A stretch of 35,783 bases of DNA from contig JAIOIH010000020.1 of assembly GCA_019912395.1 (NCBI GenBank), forward strand, positions 1 through 35,783. Reading direction: 5' to 3'. The DNA comes from Flavobacteriales bacterium (GTDB taxonomy: Bacteria > Bacteroidota > Bacteroidia > Flavobacteriales_F > PHOS-HE28). A model generated the notes under the pieces. It saw only the letters and a list, made by a program, of their open reading frames with translations, did no database searches and was not told the DNA's origin. The position numbers were made by a program, and so were the translations under genes. This document shows positions 1 through 8,044 of the stretch, piece after piece (the first letter of the stretch is position 1; every line of letters starts with the position of its first letter).

Positions 1-195
1 AACAGGGGCTCCGGAACCGTGCCCGTGTCGGTGATAGACGCGACGGGCCGTACGGTGCTGGTTCAACAGCACAGCTTGGCCCTGGGCATCAATACGCTGC
101 GGCTGAACACCGGAAGACTTTCACCGGGGCTGTATCTGGTAAGGGTCGGCAGTGGCGCACTTGGCGTGGCCCATCGGTTCGTGAAGGCGCAATAG
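1..195 (+). CDS. Type IX secretion C-terminal sorting domain, 3' end of a secreted protein (partial)
   Basis: Frame 1 is open from the window edge to a TAG stop. The 64 visible residues form a type A sorting domain of the type IX secretion system: a beta-rich segment with VSVIDATGRTVL, then LSPGLYLVRVGSG and a basic end (HRFVKAQ). Such domains are recognised at the outer membrane by the PorU/PorV machinery, which is encoded later in this window, and are removed on secretion. The segment is clearly similar to the C-terminus of the next gene (VTVIDPSGRTVL, LEQGLYMVRIGNG), which suggests a tandem paralogous pair. The cargo part of the protein lies outside the window, so its function cannot be given. 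Confidence 0.85.
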   Translation, partial: NRGSGTVPVSVIDATGRTVLVQQHSLALGINTLRLNTGRLSPGLYLVRVGSGALGVAHRFVKAQ

Positions 196-217
196 CCCAT
201 TTGGCCTTATTGCTTGC

Positions 218-251
218 GAAAGGGTGTTTGCGTGTTCGCAGGCACCCTTTC
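218..251 (+). terminator. Stem-loop downstream of the partial sorting-domain gene
   Basis: GAAAGGGTGTTTGCG (218-232) pairs with CGCAGGCACCCTTTC (237-251) around a TGTT loop, with only G-U or mismatch positions in the middle. There is no long T-tract after it, so its role as a terminator is inferred from its place 22 bases after a stop codon. A similar hairpin follows the next gene. Confidence 0.6.
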
Positions 252-362
252 CGCATTGAGATCGATCATGGACCCGAAACTATTTTTCAACCCCACCCAA
301 CCCCGACCTCCTTTCCTGCGTGTATGGGAGTACACGCATCCAACGAACAAAACCCTGATCTC

Positions 363-2057
363 ATGAACCAACGAATTCGCTCTCTCCTTCTCGGGTCCGC
401 GCTGCTTCTCGGAAGCTTCGCCTTTGCACAGCCCACACCGCCCTTCGCGGTCACGATCTCCGGCCAGGTCACTCCGTGCAGCCCGGCCAACGGTTATGTG
501 AACATCATCACGGTGCAGGGCACCCAGCCTTCCTTCGATATTGATGTGCCGCTGGATTCGAGCTGCAGCTATTCCGTGACCATGATCATGGACTCCTGGC
601 AGGGCTGGTTCCAAGTAGGCACGCCCTGCGCCGGTGCCATGCAGTACAACACCGGCTCGTACGCCATCAATAATGCACTGGACTCCACCGCCAGCGTGGT
701 GATCGACATCAGTTGCGGCGGCGGGGGCGGAAATTGTCAAGCGGATTTTTCCGTGCAGCAAGCCATGAACGACAGTACTCCGATCCCGTGGCAGATCACT
801 ACCACGAACCAAAGCACGGGCCCGGCCCCGATCATCTACCAATGGTGGTTGCCGGACGGAAGCTCCAGTACGGACCCGGAGCCCACCTTCACCTTCAGCC
901 AACCCGGCTTGTACGACATTTGCCTGACCATATCGGCCGGTACCTGTACGAGCATGCATTGCGACTCACTGGTGGTGGACAGCATGGGGTTCATCAACAA
1001 CAATGCGGTCTGGTACGATTGCCAAGGCACGCTCTGGGGTCCCGCAACACCCGGTACGCCTTGCGATGACGGAAACCCCGCAACCTCCAATGACACGTGG
1101 TCCGCAGCCTGCCAATGTGTGGGCCAAGGGGGGGGGCAGGAGGATTGCCTCGGCATCATCGGCGGCCCGAACCTGCCCGGAACGGCCTGCGTGGATACGG
1201 CGTTCGGAGGGATCTTCACGGGTATTTGGGACACCAACTGCATCTGCCAGACCAACAATCTCGACTGCCTCGGCATTCCCAACGGTCCCAACCAGCCCGG
1301 TACGCCTTGCAGTACCCCGGCCATCGATAATGGCACCTGGAGCGCCGCCTGCATCTGTGTACCCGACTCTACCACCACCGGTTGCCAGGCCAACTTCTGG
1401 GTGATCCAGGCCTACACCGTCGATAGCCTGAATCCGCAGGACAGCACCGGCTATCAGCCCATCCCCAACGAGGTCTGGGTGTGGAACCTCAGCACCGGCG
1501 GCAACGGCAACTACCAGTTCATCTGGGATTTCGGTGACGGCACCTCTTCCACCGAAGCCTTCCCCACGCATGTGTACGGCAGCGACGGCCCTTGGAACCT
1601 CTGCCTCACGATGACATCGGGAAACTGCACGGACACCTACTGCGACAGTGTGAGCGTGGATGCGGATGGGATCCTCAACGAATTGGTGATCGGCGGAGGC
1701 AATGACCACGTCGGAGTCCATGCTTCATCAGGTGAACGTGCGGGCGGATTCACGCTCAACGTGATCCAACAGATCCCCACCGGCATCACGGAGATCCCCG
1801 CGTTCACCGACCTCAAGGTATGGCCGAACCCCGTGAACGATGCATTGAACATCTCCTTCACCAACAGCGTGACCGGAGCGGTGCCCGTGACCGTGATCGA
1901 TCCCAGTGGCCGCACGGTGCTCAGCGAAAGCCCCACCTTCACCACTGGCGGGAACATCCTGCGGATCCCGACGGACAAGCTGGAACAGGGCCTGTACATG
2001 GTGCGCATCGGCAATGGCGCGAAGAGCGTGACGAAGCGCTTCCTGAAGGTGCGATGA
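363..2057 (+). CDS. Secreted PKD-domain protein with Cys-rich repeats and type IX sorting domain
   Basis: The ATG at 363 gives a 564-residue protein with a clean signal peptide (basic start MNQRIR, hydrophobic LLLGSALLLGSFAFA, cleavage near AQP); the upstream in-frame extension lacks these features and is rejected. A PKD-like domain (QWWLPDGSSSTDPEPTFTF, then GLYDICLTIS) is followed by three Cys-rich repeats of the form PGTPC...TWSAACQC. A second PKD domain follows (FIWDFGDGTSSTEAFPTHVY), and then a C-terminal sorting domain (LKVWPNPVNDALNISF to the basic end). PKD domains and such repeats are common in adhesive or cell-surface proteins of Bacteroidota. I infer secretion through the type IX system and surface anchoring. 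The ligand or enzymatic role is unknown. A run of nine G residues at 1128-1136 lies inside the reading frame. Confidence 0.9.
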   Translation: MNQRIRSLLLGSALLLGSFAFAQPTPPFAVTISGQVTPCSPANGYVNIITVQGTQPSFDIDVPLDSSCSYSVTMIMDSWQGWFQVGTPCAGAMQYNTGSYAINNALDSTASVVIDISCGGGGGNCQADFSVQQAMNDSTPIPWQITTTNQSTGPAPIIYQWWLPDGSSSTDPEPTFTFSQPGLYDICLTISAGTCTSMHCDSLVVDSMGFINNNAVWYDCQGTLWGPATPGTPCDDGNPATSNDTWSAACQCVGQGGGQEDCLGIIGGPNLPGTACVDTAFGGIFTGIWDTNCICQTNNLDCLGIPNGPNQPGTPCSTPAIDNGTWSAACICVPDSTTTGCQANFWVIQAYTVDSLNPQDSTGYQPIPNEVWVWNLSTGGNGNYQFIWDFGDGTSSTEAFPTHVYGSDGPWNLCLTMTSGNCTDTYCDSVSVDADGILNELVIGGGNDHVGVHASSGERAGGFTLNVIQQIPTGITEIPAFTDLKVWPNPVNDALNISFTNSVTGAVPVTVIDPSGRTVLSESPTFTTGGNILRIPTDKLEQGLYMVRIGNGAKSVTKRFLKVR

Positions 2058-2076
2058 GCACTTGACGATAGCTTTG

Positions 2077-2108
2077 GGAGGGTGTCCGCGAATGGCGGGC
2101 ACCCTTCC
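2077..2108 (+). terminator. Stem-loop after the PKD-domain gene
   Basis: GGAGGGTGTCCGC pairs with GCGGGCACCCTTCC, with G-U pairs, around a short loop. It lies 20 bases after the stop codon and 12 bases before the sigma factor start. It resembles the hairpin at 218-251 in sequence (GGGTG..GCACCC core). No T-tract follows, so intrinsic termination is not certain. Confidence 0.6.
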
Positions 2109-2119
2109 GGCTAACGCCC

Positions 2120-2686
2120 ATGGTCCCTGAAAACCTCATAACCGAATGCCTCCGCAGGGACCGGCGGGCCGAAGAAGAACTGTATAAAAAGCTGTACCCG
2201 ATGATGATGTCCATCTGTTCCCGCTACGAGCGCAACCGCCAGGATGCTGCAGCGCGGATGAACGAGGGCTTTCTGAAGGTGCTGCGGAACTTGAAGAACA
2301 GGAAAACGGAAGTACCCTTTGAAGCGTGGGTCCGCAGGATCATGATCAATACGGTGATCGACGATTTCCGCAAGGAGCGCGAACGCAAAGCACACGAAAC
2401 AATGGACGTCCCGGCGAATGAGCATGTAGGTTCGGAGGTGAACAATTACCTGCGGCAGATGGAGGCCGAAGCCTTCGCGGAGCTGCTCCAGCGCGTGCCG
2501 GAGATGTCCCGCAAGGTGTTCAACCTGTTCGCCATCGACGGCTTCAGCCATGCGGAGATCGCCGGGATGCTCGGCATCAGCGCGGGCACCTCAAAGTGGC
2601 ACGTTTCGCACGCCAGACAAACGCTGCAAAGCGCCATCGCACAAATGGTCGGGTCCACTGCCGCCATTAAAACCGCACAGGAATGA
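2120..2686 (+). CDS. RNA polymerase sigma factor, ECF (sigma-70 family)
   Basis: This 188-residue protein has the two-domain layout of an extracytoplasmic-function sigma factor. Region 2 spans roughly residues 10-90 (AEEELYKKLYPMMMSICSRY, then FEAWVRRIMINTVIDDFRK, the core-binding and -10-recognition helices). Region 4 spans roughly residues 115-175 and holds a helix-turn-helix (HAEIAGMLGISAGTSKWHVSHAR). It would direct RNA polymerase to a small regulon in response to an envelope signal. Its stop codon overlaps the start of the next gene (ATGA at 2683-2686), so the two are translationally coupled; the neighbour has the features of its anti-sigma factor. The target promoters are unknown. Confidence 0.92.
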   Translation: MVPENLITECLRRDRRAEEELYKKLYPMMMSICSRYERNRQDAAARMNEGFLKVLRNLKNRKTEVPFEAWVRRIMINTVIDDFRKERERKAHETMDVPANEHVGSEVNNYLRQMEAEAFAELLQRVPEMSRKVFNLFAIDGFSHAEIAGMLGISAGTSKWHVSHARQTLQSAIAQMVGSTAAIKTAQE

Positions 2687-4464
2687 ACCTCAACGAAGAG
2701 TTCGACGAGCTGGCACGGCGCAAGCTGGAGGAACGTGCATTCCCCTTCGCGGAAGCGGACTGGCAGGATGCCCGCAAGCGGATCGATGCGGAGCGGGGCG
2801 GCCGCATCGGGGCCAAATGGATCACCGGGGCTGCCGCGTTGCTGCTGATCAGTGGACTGGTGTGGTATGGAACACGCCCAGCAGGGACCGAAAATGCCGT
2901 GGCTGCAATTGAACAAGCTGAACCCTCTTCCGTAGAGCAATCCGCCCCTGATCAGCCGGCACAAAATGAAACGGCTACCCCGAAAGGCGCACCATCGCAA
3001 GGAAGCGCGCCTACATCAGCCGATGACGTGATGGCACCGTCCATCAAGTCCATCCCGGTCCATTCAGTGGACCAAGCACCCGAGAGACCAACGGATGCAA
3101 GCACAACAACCATGATAAATACCCCTCCAAAAAAAGAGGAGCTGCACACAAGCGGAGCTATTCCGCCGACCGCAATTTCCTACAAAGAGGACGTGGCAAA
3201 CAAGGCGCACATTGCCATTCCCAATGAAGAAAGCAAGGAGGCCGCAAGCACCTCAGAGTTCACTGCCAGCAGATCCGCCGCGCTTTCGGCAACAACATCC
3301 ACTGTTGAACCTCGCGGGAACAGGGACCACCATGGATCACTTGAGGGGGAAACGGCGACGACCGCGCACCTGGATCCGAATGCTTCAAATGCGACATCAT
3401 CATCCTCGGCGGATCAAGCGAAAGAGCAGGACCAGCCAACGCTTGCCTTGAGCGAGACCGAAGGAGACAAGCAAGGTGCCGGTAGTGAAACAAGGTCCGA
3501 TGATCTTCAGACCAAGACCGATGGCGGTGCGAATACGGGCGATCCCCGTTTCATGGTACCGTCGGAAGTGCCCTCTCGAACAACGACCAATCAGCCACCA
3601 TCTCCCACCGACACCACGACCAACATCGCTTCGATCCAGCTACCCGGCGACTCCGCGAACACGGCCGCCGCTGCGCCCGCTCCCCCACCCTTGGTACCGG
3701 AGCACGCTCCGTGGGAGATCAGTATGCTGGGTGGCTTGTTCACTTCCACCAGCCAGTACTCCGGTGGGAATAGCGCGGATTGGAGCGGGAATATCAGTAG
3801 CGAAAGAACCTTTGGTGTCGGCGCGGAACTGATGCATATCGGTCGCAACTTCGGCATCGGAACCGGACTGTACTACGGCAACTACGCCGAGCGGATCCGA
3901 ACGGATGCCATTGATGTGACCACATTCACATTGCACAACTACTGGTACCTGATGGCGGTGGACACCACGGTCCTGGTGATCACGGACACCGTCCCCGGTA
4001 CGCCACCGACCTTCACAGGCACTTCCGGGAACACTACGGTACACGTGTTGACACAAGGCACGGACACCACCACCACTTCACAGCACCTGCGCGATGCCCG
4101 CGACCAAGTGAACCGCGTGAGCTATCTGGAGGTACCGATCCTGCTGGACGCACATCTCACGCAAGGCCGTTGGATGTTCGGCCTGCGCGGCGGTCCCACC
4201 ATCGGCCTGCTCACCGGCAGGCGCGGTGCCGTGCCAGCACCGGACAATGAAGGCTACCTGAGCTTCACCGACCTACCCTTCCGTGAACTGACGCTCGGTT
4301 ACACCGCCAGGGCATACGTGCGCTACCGCTTCAATGCAGCGTGGTCCGTGGGGGTGGAGCCTGCGATGCGCGGGCAGTTGCTCAACAGCTTGGGGAACGG
4401 CGACCTGGAACGACGGCCTTCCGCGCTTGGGGTGATGATGAGCTTGAGCTATCGGTTGCGGTAG
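2683..4464 (+). CDS. Probable dual-membrane-spanning anti-sigma factor with C-terminal outer-membrane beta-barrel
   Basis: The 593 residues divide into four parts. Residues 1-45 are a short charged cytoplasmic segment (FDELARRKLEERAF...WQDARKRI) of the kind that binds ECF sigma factors. Residues about 46-63 form one transmembrane helix (WITGAAALLLISGLVWYG). Residues about 65-340 are low-complexity, rich in Ser, Thr, Pro, Ala and Glu, and probably disordered. From about 342 to the end there is an outer-membrane beta-barrel with alternating strands (GFGIGTGLYYG-like segments, GRWMFGLRGGPTIG) and a final strand LGVMMSLSYRLR. One chain could therefore reach from the cytoplasm to the outer membrane. 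This matches what I recall of the Dma-type anti-sigma factors of Bacteroides. The ATGA overlap with the sigma gene supports a regulator pair. The signal sensed is unknown; annotation as a plain porin-family protein would miss the N-terminus. Confidence 0.75.
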   Translation: MNLNEEFDELARRKLEERAFPFAEADWQDARKRIDAERGGRIGAKWITGAAALLLISGLVWYGTRPAGTENAVAAIEQAEPSSVEQSAPDQPAQNETATPKGAPSQGSAPTSADDVMAPSIKSIPVHSVDQAPERPTDASTTTMINTPPKKEELHTSGAIPPTAISYKEDVANKAHIAIPNEESKEAASTSEFTASRSAALSATTSTVEPRGNRDHHGSLEGETATTAHLDPNASNATSSSSADQAKEQDQPTLALSETEGDKQGAGSETRSDDLQTKTDGGANTGDPRFMVPSEVPSRTTTNQPPSPTDTTTNIASIQLPGDSANTAAAAPAPPPLVPEHAPWEISMLGGLFTSTSQYSGGNSADWSGNISSERTFGVGAELMHIGRNFGIGTGLYYGNYAERIRTDAIDVTTFTLHNYWYLMAVDTTVLVITDTVPGTPPTFTGTSGNTTVHVLTQGTDTTTTSQHLRDARDQVNRVSYLEVPILLDAHLTQGRWMFGLRGGPTIGLLTGRRGAVPAPDNEGYLSFTDLPFRELTLGYTARAYVRYRFNAAWSVGVEPAMRGQLLNSLGNGDLERRPSALGVMMSLSYRLR

Positions 4465-4596
4465 AGATGAAATGTGCCTGTTCGTGATCCGGGAGCAGAC
4501 CCGGAATGATGTTGCATTACGCGACCGGATGAAGGCGTGAAATACGCCGAGCCCGTTCCCGTTGTGATGTGCAAACTACATTCGGAACGTCACTCG

Positions 4597-5085
4597 ATGG
4601 TCACCTCCACCACATCCGACCTCCGTTTCATCCGCCGCTGGCTGGTGTTCTTCATGGCAGCATTGATCTTCAGCGGCATCACCGCCGTGCCATTGGAATG
4701 GGGTACTCGGCTGATGGCGGATATCACCGCATCGTGGGGCGAACCTTGGGCCGGCTGGACCTCCACCGTGGCTGCCGCCATTGCGGATGTGGGCCAGCAC
4801 TACCCCATGATCTTCTACGGCACGGACTGGCTGGCCTTCGCGCACATCGTGATCGCATTGGCCTTCATTGGTCCCTATCGCGATCCGGTGAAAAACCGCT
4901 GGGTGGTGGAATGGGGACTTTGGAGTTGCCTCGGCGTGATCCTCCTCGCCTTCCTGTGGGCACCCGTTCGCGGCATCCCGTTCTTCTGGCGCTGCATCGA
5001 TGCTTCCTTCGGCGTGATCGGCGCGATCCCGTTGTGGTTGGTGTTGCGCCGGATCGATCGGATCGCGGGAAAAGCGAGCACGTAG
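4597..5085 (+). CDS. Small multi-pass membrane protein of unknown function
   Basis: The protein has 162 residues from the ATG at 4597. An ATG at 4567 and a GTG at 4537 are possible earlier starts, but they add only a polar N-terminus. Four hydrophobic stretches are visible: near RWLVFFMAALIFSGITAVPL, LAFAHIVIALAFIGPY, WSCLGVILLAFLWAPV and FGVIGAIPLWLVL. I recognise no catalytic motif. It lies between the anti-sigma gene and a DUF1801 gene on the same strand. I cannot assign a function. Confidence 0.75.
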   Translation: MVTSTTSDLRFIRRWLVFFMAALIFSGITAVPLEWGTRLMADITASWGEPWAGWTSTVAAAIADVGQHYPMIFYGTDWLAFAHIVIALAFIGPYRDPVKNRWVVEWGLWSCLGVILLAFLWAPVRGIPFFWRCIDASFGVIGAIPLWLVLRRIDRIAGKAST

Positions 5086-5126
5086 TTGCCAAGCACGAGC
5101 ACGACGGATCCATAGGAATACAAACC

Positions 5127-5516
5127 ATGAGCACCGACCAAGAACCCTTCGAGCAGGCCATAGCCACCTATTCGGAACCGATCAAGGCCTTGGCCCGGCA
5201 GGTCCGTGCGTTCATCCACGACATCCTTCCGGGAGTGGTGGAGGTGGTGTGGGTGCATCAGAAAACCGTTGGCTATGGCACCGGACCCAAGAAGAACACG
5301 GAGCACTTTTCGTGGTTGTTGTTCACCAAGAACCACGTGAACCTCGGCTTCAACTACGGCGCGGAATTGCCCGACCCCGACAAGTTGTTGGAAGGCACCG
5401 GCAAACTATTTCGCCATGTGAAGATCCGGAATGCCGAGCAGTTGAAGGATCCAGCGTTGCGAGCGCTTGTGCGGTTTGCGACTACGTATCGGGTGCCAGC
5501 GTTGAAACGGGGTTGA
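5127..5516 (+). CDS. DUF1801 (YdhG-like) domain protein
   Basis: The ATG at 5127 gives 129 residues. The fold is that of DUF1801/YdhG-like small proteins: an N-terminal helix with ALARQVRAFIHDILPGVVEVVW, a central strand pair ending in LLFTKNHVNLGFNYGAELPDP, and a C-terminal segment with TGKLFRHVKIRNAEQL. These proteins are small, soluble and of unknown or loosely metal- or iron-related function. The reading frame continues upstream to 4569 but overlaps the preceding gene, so the internal ATG is preferred. The stop lies four bases before the end of pheT, which converges from the other strand. Confidence 0.85.
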   Translation: MSTDQEPFEQAIATYSEPIKALARQVRAFIHDILPGVVEVVWVHQKTVGYGTGPKKNTEHFSWLLFTKNHVNLGFNYGAELPDPDKLLEGTGKLFRHVKIRNAEQLKDPALRALVRFATTYRVPALKRG

Positions 5517-5520
5517 TCCG

Positions 5521-7956
5521 CTAGCCTCGCAACTCCGCCCCCACTTCCTTCTCCATCGCACTGCGGATGCGGCCCATGGCCTTGTCCACCATCTCGTCGG
5601 TGAGGGTCCTCTCGTTGTCCTGCAGGATGAAGCTGAGCGCGTAGCTCTTCTTGCCTGCGGGCAGCTTGTCGCCTTCGTACACATCGAAGAGGTCCACGGC
5701 GCGGAGCAGTTTCCGCTCGGCCTGGTAGGCGATCTGTTCCAATTGCGCGTAGGCCACGGAGCGGTCCAGCAAGAGGCTGAGGTCGCGGCGCACGGATGGG
5801 AATTTGGAGACTTCGCGATAGGTGCTGCGGCTTCCGCGCAGCAGTGCCACCAGCGTTTCATCATGGATCTCCGCATACCATGCGGGCTGGCCCACGTCGA
5901 AGGCCTTCAACACGTTCGGGGCCACTTCACCGATCCGTGCGATCACTTTCTTGCCGTGCTTCACCTCCACGGCGGAAGCCAGCAGCGGGTACTCGGAAAC
6001 CGCGTACGCCGTCCCCTTGCCGAGGCCCATGCGCGTGAGGAGCAATTCCAGTTCTTCCTTCACGTCGGCGAGTTCGGTCTTGCGGTCCACGCTGCGCCAG
6101 CTTTCCCTCCAGCGCTTTCCGGTGATCAAGAGCGCGATGCGTTCCTCCTCGATGACCTTGCCGTTGGCCGTAGTGTAGACGCGCCCCTTCTCGAAGAAGC
6201 GCAGGTCGTGTTGCTGGCGGGCGAGGTTGTGCGCGGCGCCTTGCAGCAGGCCGAAGAGCATGGTGGGGCGCATCACGTCCAGTTCGGCGCTCAACGGATT
6301 CTTCAGGCGAACGAGGGCCTCTTCTTCCGCCGCCTTCAACTTCACGGTGTGCGCGCCGTTCACGAGCGAGGGCGTCATCACTTCCCGGAAACCACGTGAG
6401 GCCAGGTGTTGCGCGAGGTTCCTTCGGAAACCTTCCTCCGTTGTTTCCGGTTGTTGCACGGCGGGCATCATCAGGCGCTCCGGGATCGGCACGCGATCGA
6501 AGCCGTGGATGCGCAGCACTTCCTCCACGAGATCGGCTTCGCGCAGCACGTCCACACGATAAGGTGGAATTGCCACGTGCATTTTCTCCGCAGTGCGATC
6601 ACTGATGCGGCAATCCAGCATTTCGAGGATCCGCACCACATCATCCGGAGCGATGGCCACTCCGCACAGACGATCCACCGTGGCGAAATGGAGTTGCACT
6701 TCGGCCCATTTGCGCGGCTGCGCAATGTCGATGATGGCCGAGCTGACCTTCGCTCCGGCCACTTCCTTCAGCAGCAGGGCCGCGCGTTTCAGCGCGTACA
6801 CGGTGATCTCCGGGTCCACGCCGCGCTCGAAACGGAACGAGGCATCGGTGTTCAATCCATGCCGGCGCGCGGTACGGCGGATGGTGACGGCATCGAAGCA
6901 GGCGCTTTCCAGAAAAATGGCCGTGGTTCCTTCGGAAACGCCACTATCGATACCGCCATAAACACCGGCCAGGCAGGCCCCGCCTTCCGCGTCGGCGATC
7001 AGCAGGTCCTCGGTGCTGAGCGTGCGGTCCTTCTCATCCAGGGTGATAATGCGCTCACCTGCCTTCGCCTTCCGCACAACGATCTTCCCATCCTTGAGCT
7101 TATCGGCATCGAAGGCGTGCAAGGGCTGGCCTAGCTCGTGCTGCACGAAGTTGGTGATGTCCACCACATTGTTGATCGGCTTGAGGCCGATGCTTTTCAG
7201 GCGCTCCTGCAACCAAGCAGGAGATGGGCCGACAGTGAGGTTCGTGATGGTCAGTCCGGCATAGCGTGGAGCGGCGTCGGGGGCCAGCACCTCCACGGGA
7301 GTTGTGCGGGCATCGTCATCCTGTTTGAATGCTTCCACGGAAGGCAGCAGCAGCTTGGCCTTGGCACCGGTGCGATGGTTCAGCGCAGCGATGAGGTCCC
7401 GCGCCACGCCCCAATGTCCGAGGGCGTCCGAGCGGTTGGGCGTGAGTCCGATCTCGATCGCGTGATCGCTCTTCAATTGCAGTTGATCAGCAGCGGGTGT
7501 TCCCACTTTCGCGGAAGCATCCAGTACCATGATGCCCGCATGGTCCGTGCCCAGGCCGAGCTCGTCCGCAGCGCAGATCATGCCGTGGCTCTCCACGCCT
7601 CGGATCTTCGCCTTCTTGATGGTGAACGGCTCACCACCCGCAGGATGCAATGTGGTGCCAACGGTCGCGACAAGCACCTTCTGCCCTGCAGCCACGTTCG
7701 GTGCACCGCAGACGATCTGCGAAGGTTCCTCGCCCCCGATATCCACCGAACAGACCTGCAGGCGATCCGCATCGGGATGCTTGCTGCACGTCAATACTTC
7801 ACCCACCACCACACCGGCCAGCATGCCCGGAACGGTCTCGGCCAATTCCACGCTCTCCACCTCCAAGCCGGTACTGGTGAGAAGATCGGCCGCTTCACGA
7901 GGAGAAAGAGCATCGGTGTCGATGAGTGTGCGAAGCCAATTCCAGGAAATGCGCAT
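5521..7956 (-). CDS. pheT: Phenylalanine-tRNA ligase beta subunit
   Basis: At 811 residues the protein is full length for bacterial PheT. It opens with MRISWNWLRTLID and a tRNA-binding OB-fold (VVVGEVLTCSKHPDADRLQVCSVD). The B3/B4 editing domain follows (NRSDALGHWGVARDLIAAL). The B5 domain comes next (DDVVRILEMLDCRI...VAIPPYRVDVLREADLVEEVLRIHGFDRVP), and the C-terminal anticodon-binding fold ends the protein (FPSVRRDLSLLLDRSVAYAQLE). With PheS, which is not in this window, it charges tRNA-Phe in the cytoplasm. A -7 promoter element lies 20 bases upstream of the start. The gene is divergent from the YhhN-family gene. Confidence 0.97.
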   Translation of the reverse strand: MRISWNWLRTLIDTDALSPREAADLLTSTGLEVESVELAETVPGMLAGVVVGEVLTCSKHPDADRLQVCSVDIGGEEPSQIVCGAPNVAAGQKVLVATVGTTLHPAGGEPFTIKKAKIRGVESHGMICAADELGLGTDHAGIMVLDASAKVGTPAADQLQLKSDHAIEIGLTPNRSDALGHWGVARDLIAALNHRTGAKAKLLLPSVEAFKQDDDARTTPVEVLAPDAAPRYAGLTITNLTVGPSPAWLQERLKSIGLKPINNVVDITNFVQHELGQPLHAFDADKLKDGKIVVRKAKAGERIITLDEKDRTLSTEDLLIADAEGGACLAGVYGGIDSGVSEGTTAIFLESACFDAVTIRRTARRHGLNTDASFRFERGVDPEITVYALKRAALLLKEVAGAKVSSAIIDIAQPRKWAEVQLHFATVDRLCGVAIAPDDVVRILEMLDCRISDRTAEKMHVAIPPYRVDVLREADLVEEVLRIHGFDRVPIPERLMMPAVQQPETTEEGFRRNLAQHLASRGFREVMTPSLVNGAHTVKLKAAEEEALVRLKNPLSAELDVMRPTMLFGLLQGAAHNLARQQHDLRFFEKGRVYTTANGKVIEEERIALLITGKRWRESWRSVDRKTELADVKEELELLLTRMGLGKGTAYAVSEYPLLASAVEVKHGKKVIARIGEVAPNVLKAFDVGQPAWYAEIHDETLVALLRGSRSTYREVSKFPSVRRDLSLLLDRSVAYAQLEQIAYQAERKLLRAVDLFDVYEGDKLPAGKKSYALSFILQDNERTLTDEMVDKAMGRIRSAMEKEVGAELRG

Positions 7957-7975
7957 GCAGCTATCGGATAAGCCG

Positions 7976-7983
7976 CGAAAGTA
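7976..7983 (-). promoter_or_regulatory. Bacteroidota-type -7 element upstream of pheT
   Basis: The minus strand reads TACTTTCG, one base away from the TAnnTTTG consensus of the Bacteroidota housekeeping sigma factor. It ends 20 bases before the start codon. The same eight bases occur upstream of cdd and porU. Confidence 0.5.
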
Positions 7984-8028
7984 GCCAAAGGGACCGCGAA
8001 CAGGGATCTATTGGATGCCCTGCCCGCT

Positions 8029-8036
8029 TACCTTCG
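8029..8036 (+). promoter_or_regulatory. -7 element upstream of the YhhN-family gene
   Basis: TACCTTCG fits TAnnTTYG and lies eight bases before the ATG at 8045. It argues for that start rather than the in-frame ATG at 8015, which would be upstream of the promoter. Confidence 0.5.
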
Positions 8037-8044
8037 GCGCTTCA

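Noticed and set aside
4489-4504. Short hairpin after the anti-sigma gene (CCGGG..CCCGG)
   Set aside because: Five-base stem without T-tract; not enough to call a terminator.
4569-5126. Upstream extension of the DUF1801 frame
   Set aside because: It overlaps the membrane protein gene in another frame and adds no family sequence; the ATG at 5127 fits the domain start.
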